This document shows, one piece after another, positions 24,946 through 38,794 of a stretch of 64,000 nt of DNA. The notes under the pieces are model-generated. The model was not told where the DNA came from and searched no databases. It was given only the letters and a program-made list of their open reading frames with translations. The stretch lies in assembly GCF_014805625.2 (NCBI RefSeq), contig NW_023998431.1, forward strand, positions 2,174,007 through 2,238,006, in the 5' to 3' direction. The number at the start of each line of letters is the position of its first letter. Positions within the stretch are counted from its first letter, which is position 1. The translations under genes and the position numbers were made by a program. The stretch comes from Glossina fuscipes. Its lineage: Eukaryota > Arthropoda > Insecta > Diptera > Glossinidae.

Positions 24946-25689
24946 CCCCCACCCTTCGCCCCTTATATTGGTGGCTGTAAAAATCATTATCTTGTTCATA
25001 CATTTCCAGAGGTCAGACAGGCGCTGTGCTTGATCTATATCTGAAAGTCTTTGTGTTATGTTGGCTGGCGAATATATATCTTAGTGAACAATTCTCAACA
25101 ATTTTCTGTTTCAAAACTTTGAAACATGAAGTGTTGCGATGGGACGATAAATTGTATATAATTGAATTCTTTTGTTGGGGAACAATGAAGAGGTTATAAG
25201 AACCTGTGCGCCTTATCGGTTTGTTTTCTCTAAGCAATAACTTTACGTGACTACTGTCAAATGTTCGGTGTGGGCTGCCATAGTAGCTTTTCTTCCTCTT
25301 TGACTGTGCATGTTCACTGCTAGCGTAATATGATTATTTATGATGATATAAAAGCTGGTAAAGCGTTAAATGCATGTTACTGAACAATATTGAATTTCAA
25401 GTTAAAATGCGTTTAAATATTGTTGGATCTCATTGCATTACCGGTTTCGCATTGCAATGAAGTTGTGTTTTTGCGAATTTTTATTTCTTTTTCTTTTTTT
25501 GGAATATCTTTAAGCAACGTTTTCCTATTTGTAATAGCAATGCACTTTGGATCCATTAAAAGATGACCTACGTAAACTTGTTTAAAATTTAACAAATTTA
25601 AATTGAATGTCTCTTGAACTCAATTATCCAAAAAGCTAAAAAAACAATTTTTCATAGAATGGCTTTTGCATCCGCCATTGTAAGATAAT

Positions 25690-26268
25690 GTATCTAACAC
25701 CCAAAAGGAAGCTTTAGAGACGTTATAAAGTGTACATATTCTTGATTGGCGTGAAATCCTGAGTTGATTTAGCCATGTCTGTCTGTCTGTCCGTCTGTAT
25801 GTCTTCCTGGTGTGTGTTGTTTAGCACTCTCCTGGTCGCAAAAACGAAGATATCGACTTCAAATTTGGTAGAAACAAACATTGGAAGTTTCTGCAGGCAG
25901 GTTTCAGACTTCTGTGCGCTACTGCGCACACACACTTGCTTTACAAGACGCTTTACTCTCTAGCAACGCAACAATAGAGCCGGTCGGCCGTGCCCACCCA
26001 AAGTGACGAGTAATTAAATTTAATTTTTTTCACTTTTTTTAGGTTTAATGCTTATTTATCATAAGGCAAGCAAGACGAAACGTTTAAAACTATTCGGTAC
26101 ACTCCTCAAACGAAGACATATTATCTGCCTAAAAATGGGTTAATTTTAAAATGGACAAACTACACAGCGCGATTAATTTTTTTTTTAATAATTGGAGAGT
26201 AGAATGCGATTAGCGTCGTAGTGGGTATGCGAGATTCGGCGTCCGCCGAATATAACTTTCCTACTTAT
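25690..26268 (-). mobile_element. mini-me/INE-1-like repeat, inverted partner
   Basis: The reverse complement reproduces the 24281-24945 copy from GTTATATTCGGCGG...GCCGAATCTCGCATACC to the core (CATGGCTAAATCAACTC) and CTTCCTTTTGGGTGTTAG. A clear GTCTGTCTGTCCGTCTG block lies at 25778-25800. The pair flanks about 740 bases of other sequence. Confidence 0.6.
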
Positions 26269-26448
26269 TTCAGATTCGGTTCGTTTCACAGGCCTTAAGA
26301 GAAACCTAAACTTACAAAGGAAATTGAATCAATTCTGTATCTAGTTGCAGTTTTCGTTGATAAAAACTTACACGAGCTCGTAATTGTGTCTTACACAAGT
26401 ATGATTTGATCGTTTCTGTAAGTTGCTTAATAAGGGCGGAAATGTTAC

Positions 26449-26475
26449 ATATATATATATATATATATATACATA
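26449..26475. repeat. AT microsatellite
   Basis: (AT)n run in the large intron. Confidence 0.9.
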
Positions 26476-27029
26476 TATCTTTTTTCAATTCTTACGTGAG
26501 CCAACTGCAAAAGATATAATTAATAGTGGATTACGATTGCACGGAAGTTGCTTTGAAATATTTCTGCTTAATAACACAATTGTTGTTTATAATTATTGCA
26601 TTAATATAATAGCAATTATAACTTATTTTCATTGAACTTGCTCCTCCTTCACTCTATTATTACCATAGTATTATAAATACACATTTCCAATACACTTATG
26701 TTTAATGCCTTATAACTCGGCATATTTAAACACTTTCACTGGGAAATTGTTTTCTATGTATTCTAAAGTAATGGCACACCCTACTGGACGGTTTATCAGG
26801 TTTTCCAAATAATTGTAATCGATAGTAATATGCATCGGAGACTTGGTGCTTATGCAAGTCCATTCTCTTCGGAATGATAGTCCATGACAATACCGTGCAT
26901 AACAGTACATTGTAGGAGGCATACAATAGTAACTTAACTTGATTATCAATTTCCTATACCTTCGTGAATACACTTTTACAATCTTTATACTCATCATTGA
27001 AAGATCGAGGGTATATTCATTTTGTCAAA

Positions 27030-27960
27030 ACGCTTGCAACGCCCAGAAGGAAGCTTCAGAAACCTAACAAAGTATATCTATTGTTACGAAAATCCCAAAG
27101 TCAGTTAAATGTCAGCTAAGTAATTTTCGTAAGAATAAATTCCCTAAAGAAGGGAAAACCAAATGAGCATTCGCAGGCGCCTCATGCAGCTGCAGGCCAA
27201 TGAAAACGATTAGTGGAAAAGCAAACAGGTAAAAGCTAAGTGCATATTCGCAGGCTCGTCATGCAGGTGCAGGCCGATGGAAACGATTAGAGGAAAAACC
27301 AGGCTAGGATTAGACCATAACCATAAATTTAGGTATAGTAACATTCTTGTAAAATTGTATATAAATCGAATATTTGTGAAAAGTAGAGTTAGTCTAGCAA
27401 GAACGTAGAAGTTGAGAGTACGGCCAAAATAAATTGTAAATAAATATTCCTACTGTTGTGAAAGACAAAGTAGTAAAATAAAAGAACTTTGAAGTGCATT
27501 TCTCTTGATCAATATATCCACGATCTAGTGATACGGACTGTATCTTGTAAAAAGCGAATTTCATAACAATATGTTCTTGATCTGCATCAAATACTGAATC
27601 GATTTAAACATGTCAGTCTTTCCGTCCGTGTAATCTCTGTTGTAACCATTCTCCTGATCGCTAAAAGCAAGTTACCGCCTTCAAATTTGGCTTAAACATT
27701 GGAAGTTCTCGTACGCAGGTTGGTGTTGAAAATGGGCCAAAGCGATCGAACGATATGTCTACAGTACTACGTAAATTAAGAACACCTCTCTTCTTCAAAT
27801 GGATTAAAAAATTGTTTTTTTTTTTGATCATTATTAATAAACTGCAGCAGATAGATCTACCAAAAATTTGGACGTGTACTCTACGGACGTCGCTGTAGTA
27901 GCCGTGCAAAAATGGAAAAAATTGACCACACCTGCCCAATATTACAGCGTATCACAATTC
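27030..27960 (-). mobile_element. mini-me-like repeat split by an LTR insertion
   Basis: The 27045-27081 part (CAGAAGGAAGCTTCAGAAAC...AGTATATCTAT) and the part from 27569 (ATATGTTCTTGATCTGCATC...) together make one minus-strand copy of the family. The core lies at 27585-27630, and the body continues to about 27960. The intervening 487 bases are a solo LTR. Confidence 0.55.
27082..27568. mobile_element. Solo LTR of a Gypsy-like retrotransposon
   Basis: A 487-bp insertion with LTR-type ends: TGTTAC at 27082 and ATAACA at 27568 (inverted TG...CA termini). The flanks CTAT and ATAT may be a slightly decayed 4-bp target duplication, as in insect Gypsy elements that favour ATAT. Reading plus, it contains a TATA motif (TGTATATAAAT, about 27356-27366) and later AATAAA signals, in LTR order. 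Two copies of a roughly 60-bp unit (27167-27226 and 27242-27300, sharing ATTCGCAGGC and AAACGATTAG) lie in its 5' half. There is no internal coding region, so it is a recombination remnant. Confidence 0.6.
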
Positions 27961-27989
27961 AATTCTTATGAGGCGCAAAATTTAGTTTC

Positions 27990-28356
27990 AGAAACCCCTT
28001 ATAGCATATAAATTCGTGGGTAAATTGGGTAGTATCTGTAGTAAACTTTCTTCCGTTCGCAGAAATAAAGATATCGCCTACAAACTTGCAAAAGAACTTA
28101 AAAATTACCCAAACATTTCAAAGGATACGCCTAGAGCGCCCATATGCCAATGCGAAAAGAACTAAGAACAACTTTGCTTTCCTTGTTTTTTGCTCGTCAC
28201 TCATAAAGTGCAACAAATACATCATATTCCACTTTTATTCTGAAAATCGAAAAAATCAGCCGCGCCCAGCCAATATTATAAAGTATGAAAATTAAATTCT
28301 TTCCTTCTTTTTAATTTTTTTTTTTTTTACGATGATGGTGATGGGTTTAAAAAATT
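27990..28356 (+). mobile_element. mini-me-related repeat, second subfamily
   Basis: It shares CATTTCAAAGGAT, CAGCCGCGCCC, ATATTATA and GGTGATGGGT-TAAAA...ATTCGG with 46600-46912 in the same order and orientation. It is non-coding. Confidence 0.45.
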
Positions 28357-29107
28357 CGGTAACGACTGATGTTTATTTATCGTACGATCTTTTTAGTGTT
28401 TTCACTATTTTTTTATATTTGAAAGCTTGTGTATGTGATTTAAAATAACAATAATACGCAAACATTAAGTTATTTCCACAGTAAGGACTACATCACAGCC
28501 GTTCACCTACTAGACATCTTCTTCTAGCCATAAGGTGAAAACGGGAAGTACAAACTATTTTGTTAATAGTCCCATGCAATTGTACACAATCAAGTTGATG
28601 AAAGTCAAAGAAGCGAATTTTACTTCAAAGCACCCCTTGCCCAAAAGGTAATCGATTTTGACTTAAAAATTATGCTTTTTGCTAACGGATCTTTCAAGCT
28701 TGGAGTCACATATCACAGTCAAACCTAATTGAGCTTAAGTTATGATATACGTAAGATACACGTAATTCATTACGAGATCACATTGGAACTCTTATAACTG
28801 AACACGAAATTATAAAAATGAAAATGAACTATCCGACTCTCGACCATGTTGAGAAGTCCACAATTTTTTCTAGCAATCTAACCGTAATCAATATCCTCTT
28901 CAGAACAAAATACGTGAATAAAATGACGTCAACCTTTCTTAAACCCAAACATCGCTATCTTACTAATGTACATTAATGCCTATTGCCATTAAAGATAACA
29001 GGCGAATGTGTTCATAAAGTTGCCAACAATCTATTGCTAAGCCCATAAATAATCAATGGAGACTTGTCCAAAAATAATCCATGATCCTACAACAATTGCG
29101 GCAGCCA

Positions 29108-29370
29108 GACAAAGTACACAGTCTAAAATAGATTCCGCGCTACATTCCCGGTTGGTCTGCACAGTTAGCTATTATAATAAACCATGATGAAATAAAGACT
29201 AAGCCAGATTGTTAAAATTTATGTGTACGCTCAACTCAACTTAACCCTAGCGCAATGATAGCGTGACAGCAGTACATAGCCTAAAGAGATGCCACGTCTC
29301 TAACATTGATTCAGCACTACATTCCCTGTTAGATTGCAGAGTCAACTATAATATAGCCATGAAGCAAAAA
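29108..29370 (+). repeat. Diverged direct duplication
   Basis: About 90 bases at 29108-29195 (CATTCCCGGTTGGTCTGCACAG) recur diverged at 29272-29365 (CATTCCCTGTTAGATTGCAGAG). This points to an old local duplication or repeat fragment. Confidence 0.4.
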
Positions 29371-31019
29371 TTCCTTTCCTTCCCTGCCGTAAGCAAAAAT
29401 CCTTTTACTACTTATCCTCCTATCCGCCTGTTAAAAATCACGCCGTTTCGTAGACATAATAGACTAACGCCTAATTTTCTTTTCTTTTTTTTTTTATATG
29501 TATTTTAAATTTATTTATAAAATGCATCAGAAAATCTATTAAAAGTAAAGATTTAAACATTTCTTGCTCTCTCATCAGAGTACGTTCGAAGTCGGCACAC
29601 GGATCTGGCCATCTTCGTATAAAAAAAGAGCTAATGTTTCTAAGGTTTTCCTCTTTTTTTTTTTTTGAAGTGAGGTTTCTATTTTAAAACTCTAAACTTG
29701 GCCTCACATTTTTCATTAGTTCATGATCATCATGTTAGATTCAAAATTCAAATGAAATCGGTAAAGTAAAAAACCATATATAAAGAAGCATGCAGTTTAT
29801 ACATATGGTTCTTAATTTGTACTCTTCTTACCTGCAAAGCGCGACCAAAATTTTGTAAAAATATATACTTGATAGATATACGATATACAAACGATTTCGA
29901 GTAGACGTTTGTTTGAAGTTGAAAATGCAATCACAAATAATAGAGGAATGGGCCCAATAAATCGTAAAAAGTCCAAGTATTCCTTATACGCTTTTTCTAA
30001 TAATCAACTTCCGTAGAAAAATATTAAATTTATCATTCTCCCTCTCGGCGCCTATTATTCAAAAAAAAAAAAAAAAAAAACCACTAGGAAAAAGTATCAA
30101 GATATTCTTTATCTTGCCATATCTTGTCTTGCCATCAAAAACTTTTTAGGTGATAACAATTTCCTAATACTTTATCCCCGAACTCCGCTGAGTTAATCAA
30201 TCTTAGATTCGTACGTTATTTTTAGAAAATATTGAACTTAAAGCATCGCATTGCTTGACTCTCACGAACATTTTGCTTTCCAGTCGCGATCATGATCCCC
30301 TATATGATTTCGTTGTTACGCAAGGAACGGATCAAAACTAATTTCATATTTTCAGCTTTAGTCAGAGCACCTCCTTAGAAATGGCTTTAAGACATCCCTA
30401 TATATGCATGGCACTGACCATCATATTGTACGTATCTTTAAAGAAAAAAAGAATAAAAGCTATTATGGCTTCCGTCTCTACAGCCCAGATGTTCGGATGC
30501 GTAAAAAATGTTTAACTTTAAAAAAGTGATATAGTAATAGGTCGATCCTATCTGCCAGCTGACATTGGTATGCATTTAATGGATAAAATGAATTTTCAAA
30601 TGAATATAGAGCAATATTATAGCTTGCTTTTTAATTAAAAGTCCGTTGATTGGCCAATGAAATGGCTTTGTCCCAAAATTCAATGCATTCTAAATCGACT
30701 TACACAAGCCGGTGTAAATCCATTCTTTGATAATGAACTCGCAAATTCAGTTTGTTGTTGAGAGTTACTACTAAATAAAAATGAGAAAAAAAGATGAAGT
30801 CAGGCTTTATGGTATTGCCAACATGAAGTTCGATTAGTTACTAACGGGATGGGGAGACAAGTATATCCTGATAATTTTTTTAAAAGCTACTATAACTAAT
30901 TCATGTCATTCTAATTATCTATACTCAGCAGAAATACGTCAATTAATTGATAGAGTTCGTAAATTGTGTCAACATGACTTCGGGTGATCATAAAATATAC
31001 CGGCTTTGCTTTTGCGTAG

Positions 31020-31860
31020 GATACATAAAGGACATAGGATCGACTTTTGCCCACCTGTTAGTTTTCTCATGAGTGCATCTATGCACGCGACCATCCTTCC
31101 ACTTATGTATTGACTCAGAGGCTTACCTATCATCCTTTGTCTATTCATTCATTTAAATGAATGCACCTAACATAAAACATATCATCCTAGTTTTCACTTC
31201 AAATCAGTGTATTCCTAATTGTCTAGTCGCACTTCTGTCCACCTGCATTTCTACTCGTCTCTCACTTCATTTATTCACTAATTAGTTTGAATAACTTATT
31301 TATTCTTTTTCCCATTTGCCTATCATATCTGGCTGCCTGTCTGATCACCTGATGATGATTTTTTCATAACCTTTGTAGCATCCAGGAAAATGCACCTGTA
31401 TACCACTTCGCTCAATTTGTAATAAAGTTCGATTTTCTTCAATTATTCTAGAGTGATGCGTCGTAAATTCCTTCCAGCGCGACGCACTCTTGAGAAAGAA
31501 TATTTTCTGATGTTATCGATCGTTAGGATAAAGTTCATTCATAACTAAGGTAGGAGGGCAAATATTGCTGTATAATTAACAAACTAGATCAGTTTGTTCG
31601 TCTATGCATGAAAACGAGAGTGCATCTGTCCCTGCATCCATCGGATTGAAATATCAATTCATACAAGTGCAGCCCGTCCACCTGTTTGTCGCAAGTATAA
31701 TTATCTTTCCACCCGGCTCCTCACTATTCCAACACACTAGTCTGCCTGTTTTTATTCGTCCGTCCGTACGTTTGACCGCCCGGTTAACTATTCATTGAGT
31801 TTCAGCACTCAGTCTCCTGCTCGTAAATCTATTCCCATCCTATCAAGGATAAAATTATCA
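31020..31860. repeat. Pyrimidine-rich decayed repeat tract
   Basis: It has the same composition and word style as 11390-12170 (CTGTCC, CCTGC, CGTCCGTCCG, CATTCATTC) with strong plus-strand C+T excess. There is no supported coding. Confidence 0.4.
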
Positions 31861-32877
31861 TCCAACACCCTATTGTTCTTGTTTTCGAAATTGAGATGCG
31901 AAGCTAAAACTAAGCTCAAGTAGAACTTGGATCGATTTCACAGAAAGCAAAACTGAAAATTCTCTGAATATATCCAAAAAAAATTTCTTATCAAGATAAG
32001 CACGTGACAGTGGCTGTCTTGTACACTTGCACGCTTGTGTTTTCATTTTATAACTCAATGCAAGTGCATTTTATTTCGCACTACAACAACAAAATTAAAA
32101 CTTAATATTCGTCCTAAGGTGAATATGTTCAATAATTTCCTCTTTAATTATGTGTTATTTATTTAATATCGCTTTGTGTATTTTATTTTTTATTATTATT
32201 GTTTTAATTTTTTTTTTTTTTTATTGCTTTATTAGCGCTTTTATAATAATTTTTTTTTCTTGTTTCTCTCTTTTACCCAACACTTTATAATGAAAAACAC
32301 ATTAAAAAAATTTTTTCAATTTATTGGATATATTATATGACTATTTTTTTTTTTTTCTCTCTTTTTTATTTATTGCTTTGAATGATGAATATTCAAATCG
32401 ATGATGAGTAGTAGATAGAGTACACCCGCGTTATAAATAATACTTGTTTTTTTTTTTTTGTTTTTATTAATTATTATTATTTTTATTTTTTTTTTCATAC
32501 AACATAAACGTATGTTGATGCTGATGAATGAATGGTAAGTTTGCATCTATTTTGATTGTTTAACCGATGGCAGTGTTTTCACCAACAAAAGAAAAACAAA
32601 AGAAAAGCAGAAATTTGTAAATGGAAGCAGATGGAAATACAAAAATAAAAAAAAAGTGCACTTTAAAGAAAACATAGAGTCGCTTGGCTAAATATCGTAG
32701 AAGAAGTAAGTGTAACACAGATGAATAATCTATATAACTGTGAAAAATTGGTCCGAGCTGTTATGAGCTTCAATTTGTGGATGTTGGTTTGTTGCATCGA
32801 GAAACGTATGCTTGATTATTGTTTTTAGATAGATATGTAGGAATATGCTTTTGCATTTATAAAAAGAAATACACAAT

Positions 32878-32939
32878 ACACACATACACACACACACACA
32901 CATAGATGGGCACGTATACATTTACCCAGTTATATATAT

Positions 32940-32973
<34 letters not shown>

Positions 32974-32974
32974 C
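32878..32974. repeat. CA microsatellites
   Basis: Two CACACA arrays with a TATATA link. Confidence 0.9.
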
Positions 32975-33977
32975 CATGCATAAATGTTTTGCTTATATCA
33001 AATCACTTGAATGCACAAAAAATTATGAGCAAAAACAACAATAAGAAGAAGAAGAACAACAACAACAGCAACAGCAACAATAATAATAATAATAGCAAAT
33101 ATAAACTACCTTTTCATTTTGTTTGCGGTTTCTTAGAAAAGAAAAAGAAAAAAAAAAAAATAAATAAAATAAAAAAAAAATGGAATAAACTAGCTCATGA
33201 AAATCACAGCATTTATTTGTTGCTCTTATATTTTTAATTATTTAATTTTTTTTTGTTTTTTCGTGGCTTTTATTTGCTGAACGCGAAGCCCGATAAAAGT
33301 AATGATTTCGTTACGTTTCGTTAAATTTTTAAAACAACTATTACAACAACTATATTAGAGCAGTAGACTGGAGCCAAACTGAAGCTATATGCCACACAAA
33401 TGAACAACAACAAATTATATATAATAATATTATCTATCGTCTTAAGCAAACAACAAATTAATAAATAAAATCCATTTAAATGGTCACTTCAAGCAAAAAC
33501 GCCCGTCTCGAGATAACTATGATTTGCAAAATAAACAAATTTTTAACAAAGTTATTGATTGCTCATCATCAGTTAGTTGTTCAAGTTAACGTAATTAAGA
33601 AGAAATGTTTCCTTTTCCGATAGACAAACAAAACAATAACAAAGAAAAAAAAAAAACAATCGAAATTTTAGACTCGCGAAGATGTACCGCTCGTTAAGGT
33701 CACGTTTAATTTGAGGCAATTTTTCTTTTGATTTCACTTAAAGACACTTTAAGCAGCTTTTCCGTTAAAAGTTCGTTTGTTTTTTGAATGCGACCGTTGG
33801 ATGTTTCTTGGTTTGTTGGTTAATTTGCTCTTAGTGTGCCAATCGAAAAGTGTAAATGTCGCCCCTTTGCGCAAAACTCAGCCACATGCGCATAAACACG
33901 CACACGCATAAACAAGAAACGATAAAGACAAGCCACCACCACTCGTTTCTAATAATCGCGCATGAATAGATCAAATG

Positions 33978-34013
33978 CGACCAATCGAACCGAACTCAAG
34001 CGTAGACGACTGA
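33978..34013 (-). promoter_or_regulatory. Possible Inr promoter (minus strand)
   Basis: On the minus strand TCAGTC (A at 34011) matches the fly initiator, and GGTCG (33978-33982) resembles a downstream promoter element but sits two bases farther than the canonical spacing. The roughly 400 bases downstream are more complex than the surroundings and look like a 5' leader. It could start another forked transcript. No donor or coding was fixed. Confidence 0.25.
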
Positions 34014-34200
34014 CGGTAAAGTCAAAACATTGAGTTTTTTTTTCATTTTTCTTTTTTTTCTATTTTTTTTTGTTTTTTTTTTTTTTTGTAAATCCACTCA
34101 AATGGCTTATAGGAGGTATATGTGGCATAGCATATGCTTATACGTATTATGCTTATCATATGCGCTTCTGTTGGTTTATTGATATAAGCACATACACATG

Positions 34201-34206
<6 letters not shown>

Positions 34207-34233
<27 letters not shown>

Positions 34234-34234
34234 G
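34207..34234. repeat. TA microsatellite
   Basis: (TA)n preceded by CA repeats. Confidence 0.9.
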
Positions 34235-37200
34235 ATTATATTTAGTTACATTTTTTTGTATATCATAACCGAATATGCTCGCTCGCATATGAACCGAATT
34301 GCTGTTGTTTAAGCATTTAATTATTCCGTTTATTAATCAAATTTTATTTGTTTAAGAGATTTGTATGGGTAACGTAAACCCACAGGAGAGCACTTTCATA
34401 TCTTTTTTTTTTAATTCTTTTATGCCAATGATTTATTACTCATTGTGGATTTTAGTAGACATGTTCTTCTTACTAAATTGCAACTTTTACTCATCTAAAT
34501 TACAGGTTATTGTTATTGCTGTTGTTGTTGCGTTTATTGTTACTATCGATATTGTTATTCTGTGTATTGTCTTTTTTTCTCATAATTTGTACGAATTTTT
34601 TTTTTCCCCCTGATCAATTCATAGCAGACGAATACGCAATTACATGCATTAATAATTATAGTACTTTTCGCTTAACTACGTTGTCAGCCTACTTATCTGA
34701 CGAGTAGACTTAAAAACTGATATGGTATTATCCGAAAAGTGCTTAGTCAAAGCTGAAGATCAGTATAAATTAACGGCAATGCCTATAACAAGCAGCATTC
34801 AACAAAGCAAAAGCTTCTCGCATGCATAGCTCGTCGGTCTTGCTCGTCGACCATTCGCGTATCATCACTTATTAGAATTCTCATGGCCGCAAAAAGAAAA
34901 GCAACTTAAGAGCAGTACTCATAGCTTATGACCAGAGTTCGAATGTGAAAAAAGCGAAAATTCTCACTAGCAGTCACGAAAACGAGTTAATACTAAGGCC
35001 ATAAGTGGCCGACCAACTTTTCAATACTATTCAATGTTTCGCTTAATGCCTCTTCTCCTAAACATCTTCTTTTGATAACAATCCGCAAAGTGCGAATCAA
35101 TGTTGACCACATTTAGCAAAGTTAACATTTTTTCCATCATTTCTTGTCACGTAAAGGGCATAATTTTCAGGAGAATCGTTATAGTGGAAAGGAAAGCATA
35201 AAATGGATCTATAAAGTTCAAACTTGGAAATAGTACATTAACTTGTGACGTCACTTTATTTTTGATCAACTGTCAGTATAAAGTACTGCATGTTATATTT
35301 GGCTGCCTTGTAAGGACTAATTTTGTGTAGGAACGCCTGTATATGGAAAGGTTTTGCAGGAAGTCGTTCTATTCTTTTTTGATTTTCTAACTCAAAATAA
35401 TTGTTTTTTGCGAATTTTTCTCGGTAAATATTAAAAATGGCAACATTTTTTTTCCAAATTATTTTCCTTAGACTTAATCTTTGGGCGAAAACATATCACC
35501 GTACAATGTTGCGGCGAAATGGCTACCCGCAGAAGATATATGAAAATACGTGAGAAGACATCAGACACATAGACTACAAAAAGAACGAATTTGCGAATCA
35601 ATTGGCACAAATGATGTTACATATATCGCACCCGCACAAAAGCGGCATAAGGTACCAAAACTTATTGAAGTGGTAAAAGATATGGCAACGAACCACGTTG
35701 ATAGAAATGCTACAATCTATGTTTAGTTTTTCTTCTTCATTGAAACTCTTATATCAATTTTTACGGACATGCCATTCCATATTCCCGTCGGATCGTGACA
35801 GCAGTCTTTGCAATTATTCGTCCTTATCATACGATTTTATATTATAAAGTGTGAACGTAAAAGCTTCAGAGTTGTAAGTTGCATCATAGTCATCGAGATG
35901 ATGGACTGACGTCTCTAAAGTTTAACGTGAATGCCTGCAGTTTATGCTTAATTCCAAGTTGTCGTGTACTACAAAGGTTAAATAAGCAGCATTACCCAGC
36001 GCTTCTTCTGGGAGAGGACAATTCCTAACAATTTTGTTCGCTCCACTACTCCTCTATTTCCATAACGGAGACATGCCTATGGATTATCGCCTCATCTCGG
36101 CAATCTTAACATATAGTGCGCTGCGGTTGTGGTCATGAAATTACAGCCACCGCAAAACTACCCGGAAGACTGTTTCCGGCTTTCAAGGCGGAGTCGGTGA
36201 TAATTTACAAATTTCTCTCGAGCGAACAGTAAAAACTGTACGTAGCGTTAACCTATGCGTGTGTTCGGATCTTCCATTCATTCCGGATCACAAATCCACC
36301 TATTCTCCCCTTTGGATATCTATCGACACAACCAACAGCCATATCTTTACCTTAGGGGTTCTTAGGTCTCATCAAATCTGCTTGCGCCACACGTACAGTA
36401 TAAGAAGCCTTTTGGAAAACAGAAAAAAAAAGGTTTCTTTGATACGCGGATAGACGAACCGAGGAAGAATAGATTCCGAATTTCGCATTAATTTACTATA
36501 GAATAATAAACGGAAAAAGTACGCATTAATTAAAAATTTGGGAAAATTTCTTACAATTTCTTGCCATAATCAGTACTCGTATTACGTGCATGTGTAAGCA
36601 CGCAGCCATTAACTGAAAGCTTTCGATCGGTTTGATAGCTTCAAACCGTGCAAACATAGTTTATGGACTTGGCATGTTAACAACTTCTATAGGAGTATAC
36701 TTCATATGCTATACATAAGCAATTGTTGCTTGATATTTTGCGGATATAGGGAAATTTAGTTCAAAACTTAATGCTTGCGCACTAAGAAGAATGGGCACAC
36801 GTACCCAGTTATACGTAACGTTACCGATATTATATTCAATACATTATTCATTAACATTCGTATCGTAGGTGTTACGATGTGTTTATTATGTTTGTTAATC
36901 ATGTTATCGCATTAATTAATATGATATTAAAACGTATTATAAAGTACTTTGCATGTTTACGTCCATACTATCGTACGTAATTTTAAAATGAAAAAAAAAT
37001 AAAAAAATAATAATAATAATAATGAATACATAAGTAAATAAATAAATAATATATAATAAAAACAAATAAGTATGTTATAGTCGATCAAGTTCGACAGTTA
37101 AATATATATTTTAATCGTATGTTATTTATAAAGTGTGGACTTATCTTAAAATATATCAGTGGAAAATAAAAGTGGCACAAGGCTGATCATTTATTTTGCG

Positions 37201-38794
37201 AGAGAAAGGATGAGGAAGTATAAGAAAAAGGAATAATAACAATAATAATAAAAAAAGACTTTAAAAATTGCTTGAGTAATAACGATTACATCTCTGCTTA
37301 AAGAGCAGATAGCATACATACGTTCAGAGATGGAAAGGGATAAAATCTAAAGCCGATAAGTATGCGCACTTAATCATTTGTTATATGCCGTAAGTATTTA
37401 TCTGATTTGATTGTTCGTTCCGCTATTCGGCCGGGCGTGCGCTTCTCATCTCTGATTGAAATATCTTACATGGCAAAAGAGGATATAGAAAATCGAAACT
37501 GTAAAGTTAACTTGCCTTACGCCTGCGCCTCAAGCGTGACAATCAACCGAAACTACTCACAAGCTTTTTGAAAATTATTAAAATTTTCAAACAAATCTTC
37601 AAGAAATGAAGGAACGAATAACCTTTAATTTGTTAACAATCACGCGATTGAAAATTTAACCTAAAACTTTATGAGATCCCTTCTCACATTCCTGTTCACA
37701 TGCTAAACGCTATAAAAAGGTTATCTATTACCACAAGTCACAATCTATAGTTAAGAATTGAATAAAAATTGCCCAATACGAAAAGCGGACGAAAACATGC
37801 GTTAACATGGTCCAGCCTTTATAAGGTTGTTTTTGTTTTTTTTTTATTTGCTAGAATTCATTAGCAATAAAGATAATTTTTTGAATTTAAAAAACTTTAT
37901 TTGCAACAAAAACTCTTAGATGGTGCGGTTAGATCCAAAATATAGACCAAATTTAGTAACATGACTGCTTTGGAATAATTTTCGTTGTATGTTTACAATA
38001 AATCAGACGTTGTTTGTTGTATCCCATAAAAACTTGCTTTGATATAATGCAATAGATGTATAGGTGCACTGTTTTCCTCTGACAAACGCCCACTTGTACT
38101 GTGCTAATGCGAATGTGATATTGCTTAGCGATTTCTACGAAAATCGTGTCAATTTGATGGGTAAATATTGTGAATCATTACAATCGCACTAATTAAGAAA
38201 AGCAAGTTCTAATTTAGCACAAGCGTCCCTTCATCGACTAAGAATACGAGTTTAGAAAATGATTTCTATACGTTCGCATATCATACGGTCAGAATGTAAA
38301 GCAAGCTAAAACAACCTCGGAAATTGACGGATTTCCGTAAATATAATCTTAACTAAAGATGCATTTTTCGTCAGGGTTTTATCTCTTCAATCGACGTGGT
38401 ACGAGGGATCTTTTTCTGAGTTTTCAGAGAGAGACCAGAAGTCAAGCATAGCCAACTCATGCAAAGATCTGGGTTGCATTTTCGCTAAAGAGGACTCTCA
38501 AAGGGCCAATGCATTACACTCTAATAATATTTCTTACCACCAAAGTGGCCTAATAGGTCAAGGTAGTCATAGTGGGCCCAACTAAAATATTCGAAGCACA
38601 CTTAATCTTGTGATATACTTGTTACAACAAAATATTTTTAACCCAAAATTAATCTTCCTTGACCGCCTATCAAGATTCAGGAAAATCGCAAAATTAATTC
38701 TCGCATCCGATTTCTGTATTTATCAGTTGAATTATTTTATGGCATTTATATAGAAATATATTCGTTTTTATTTTTTTCTATAACCTACACTACG

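Larger units (their letters stand above)
32160..34110. other. Homopolymer-rich intronic block
   Basis: Numerous poly-T and poly-A runs, AAC/AAT triplets and CA runs lie around less repetitive sequence at about 33480-34010. No gene is supported, though a candidate minus-strand promoter lies at its upstream edge. Confidence 0.5.
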
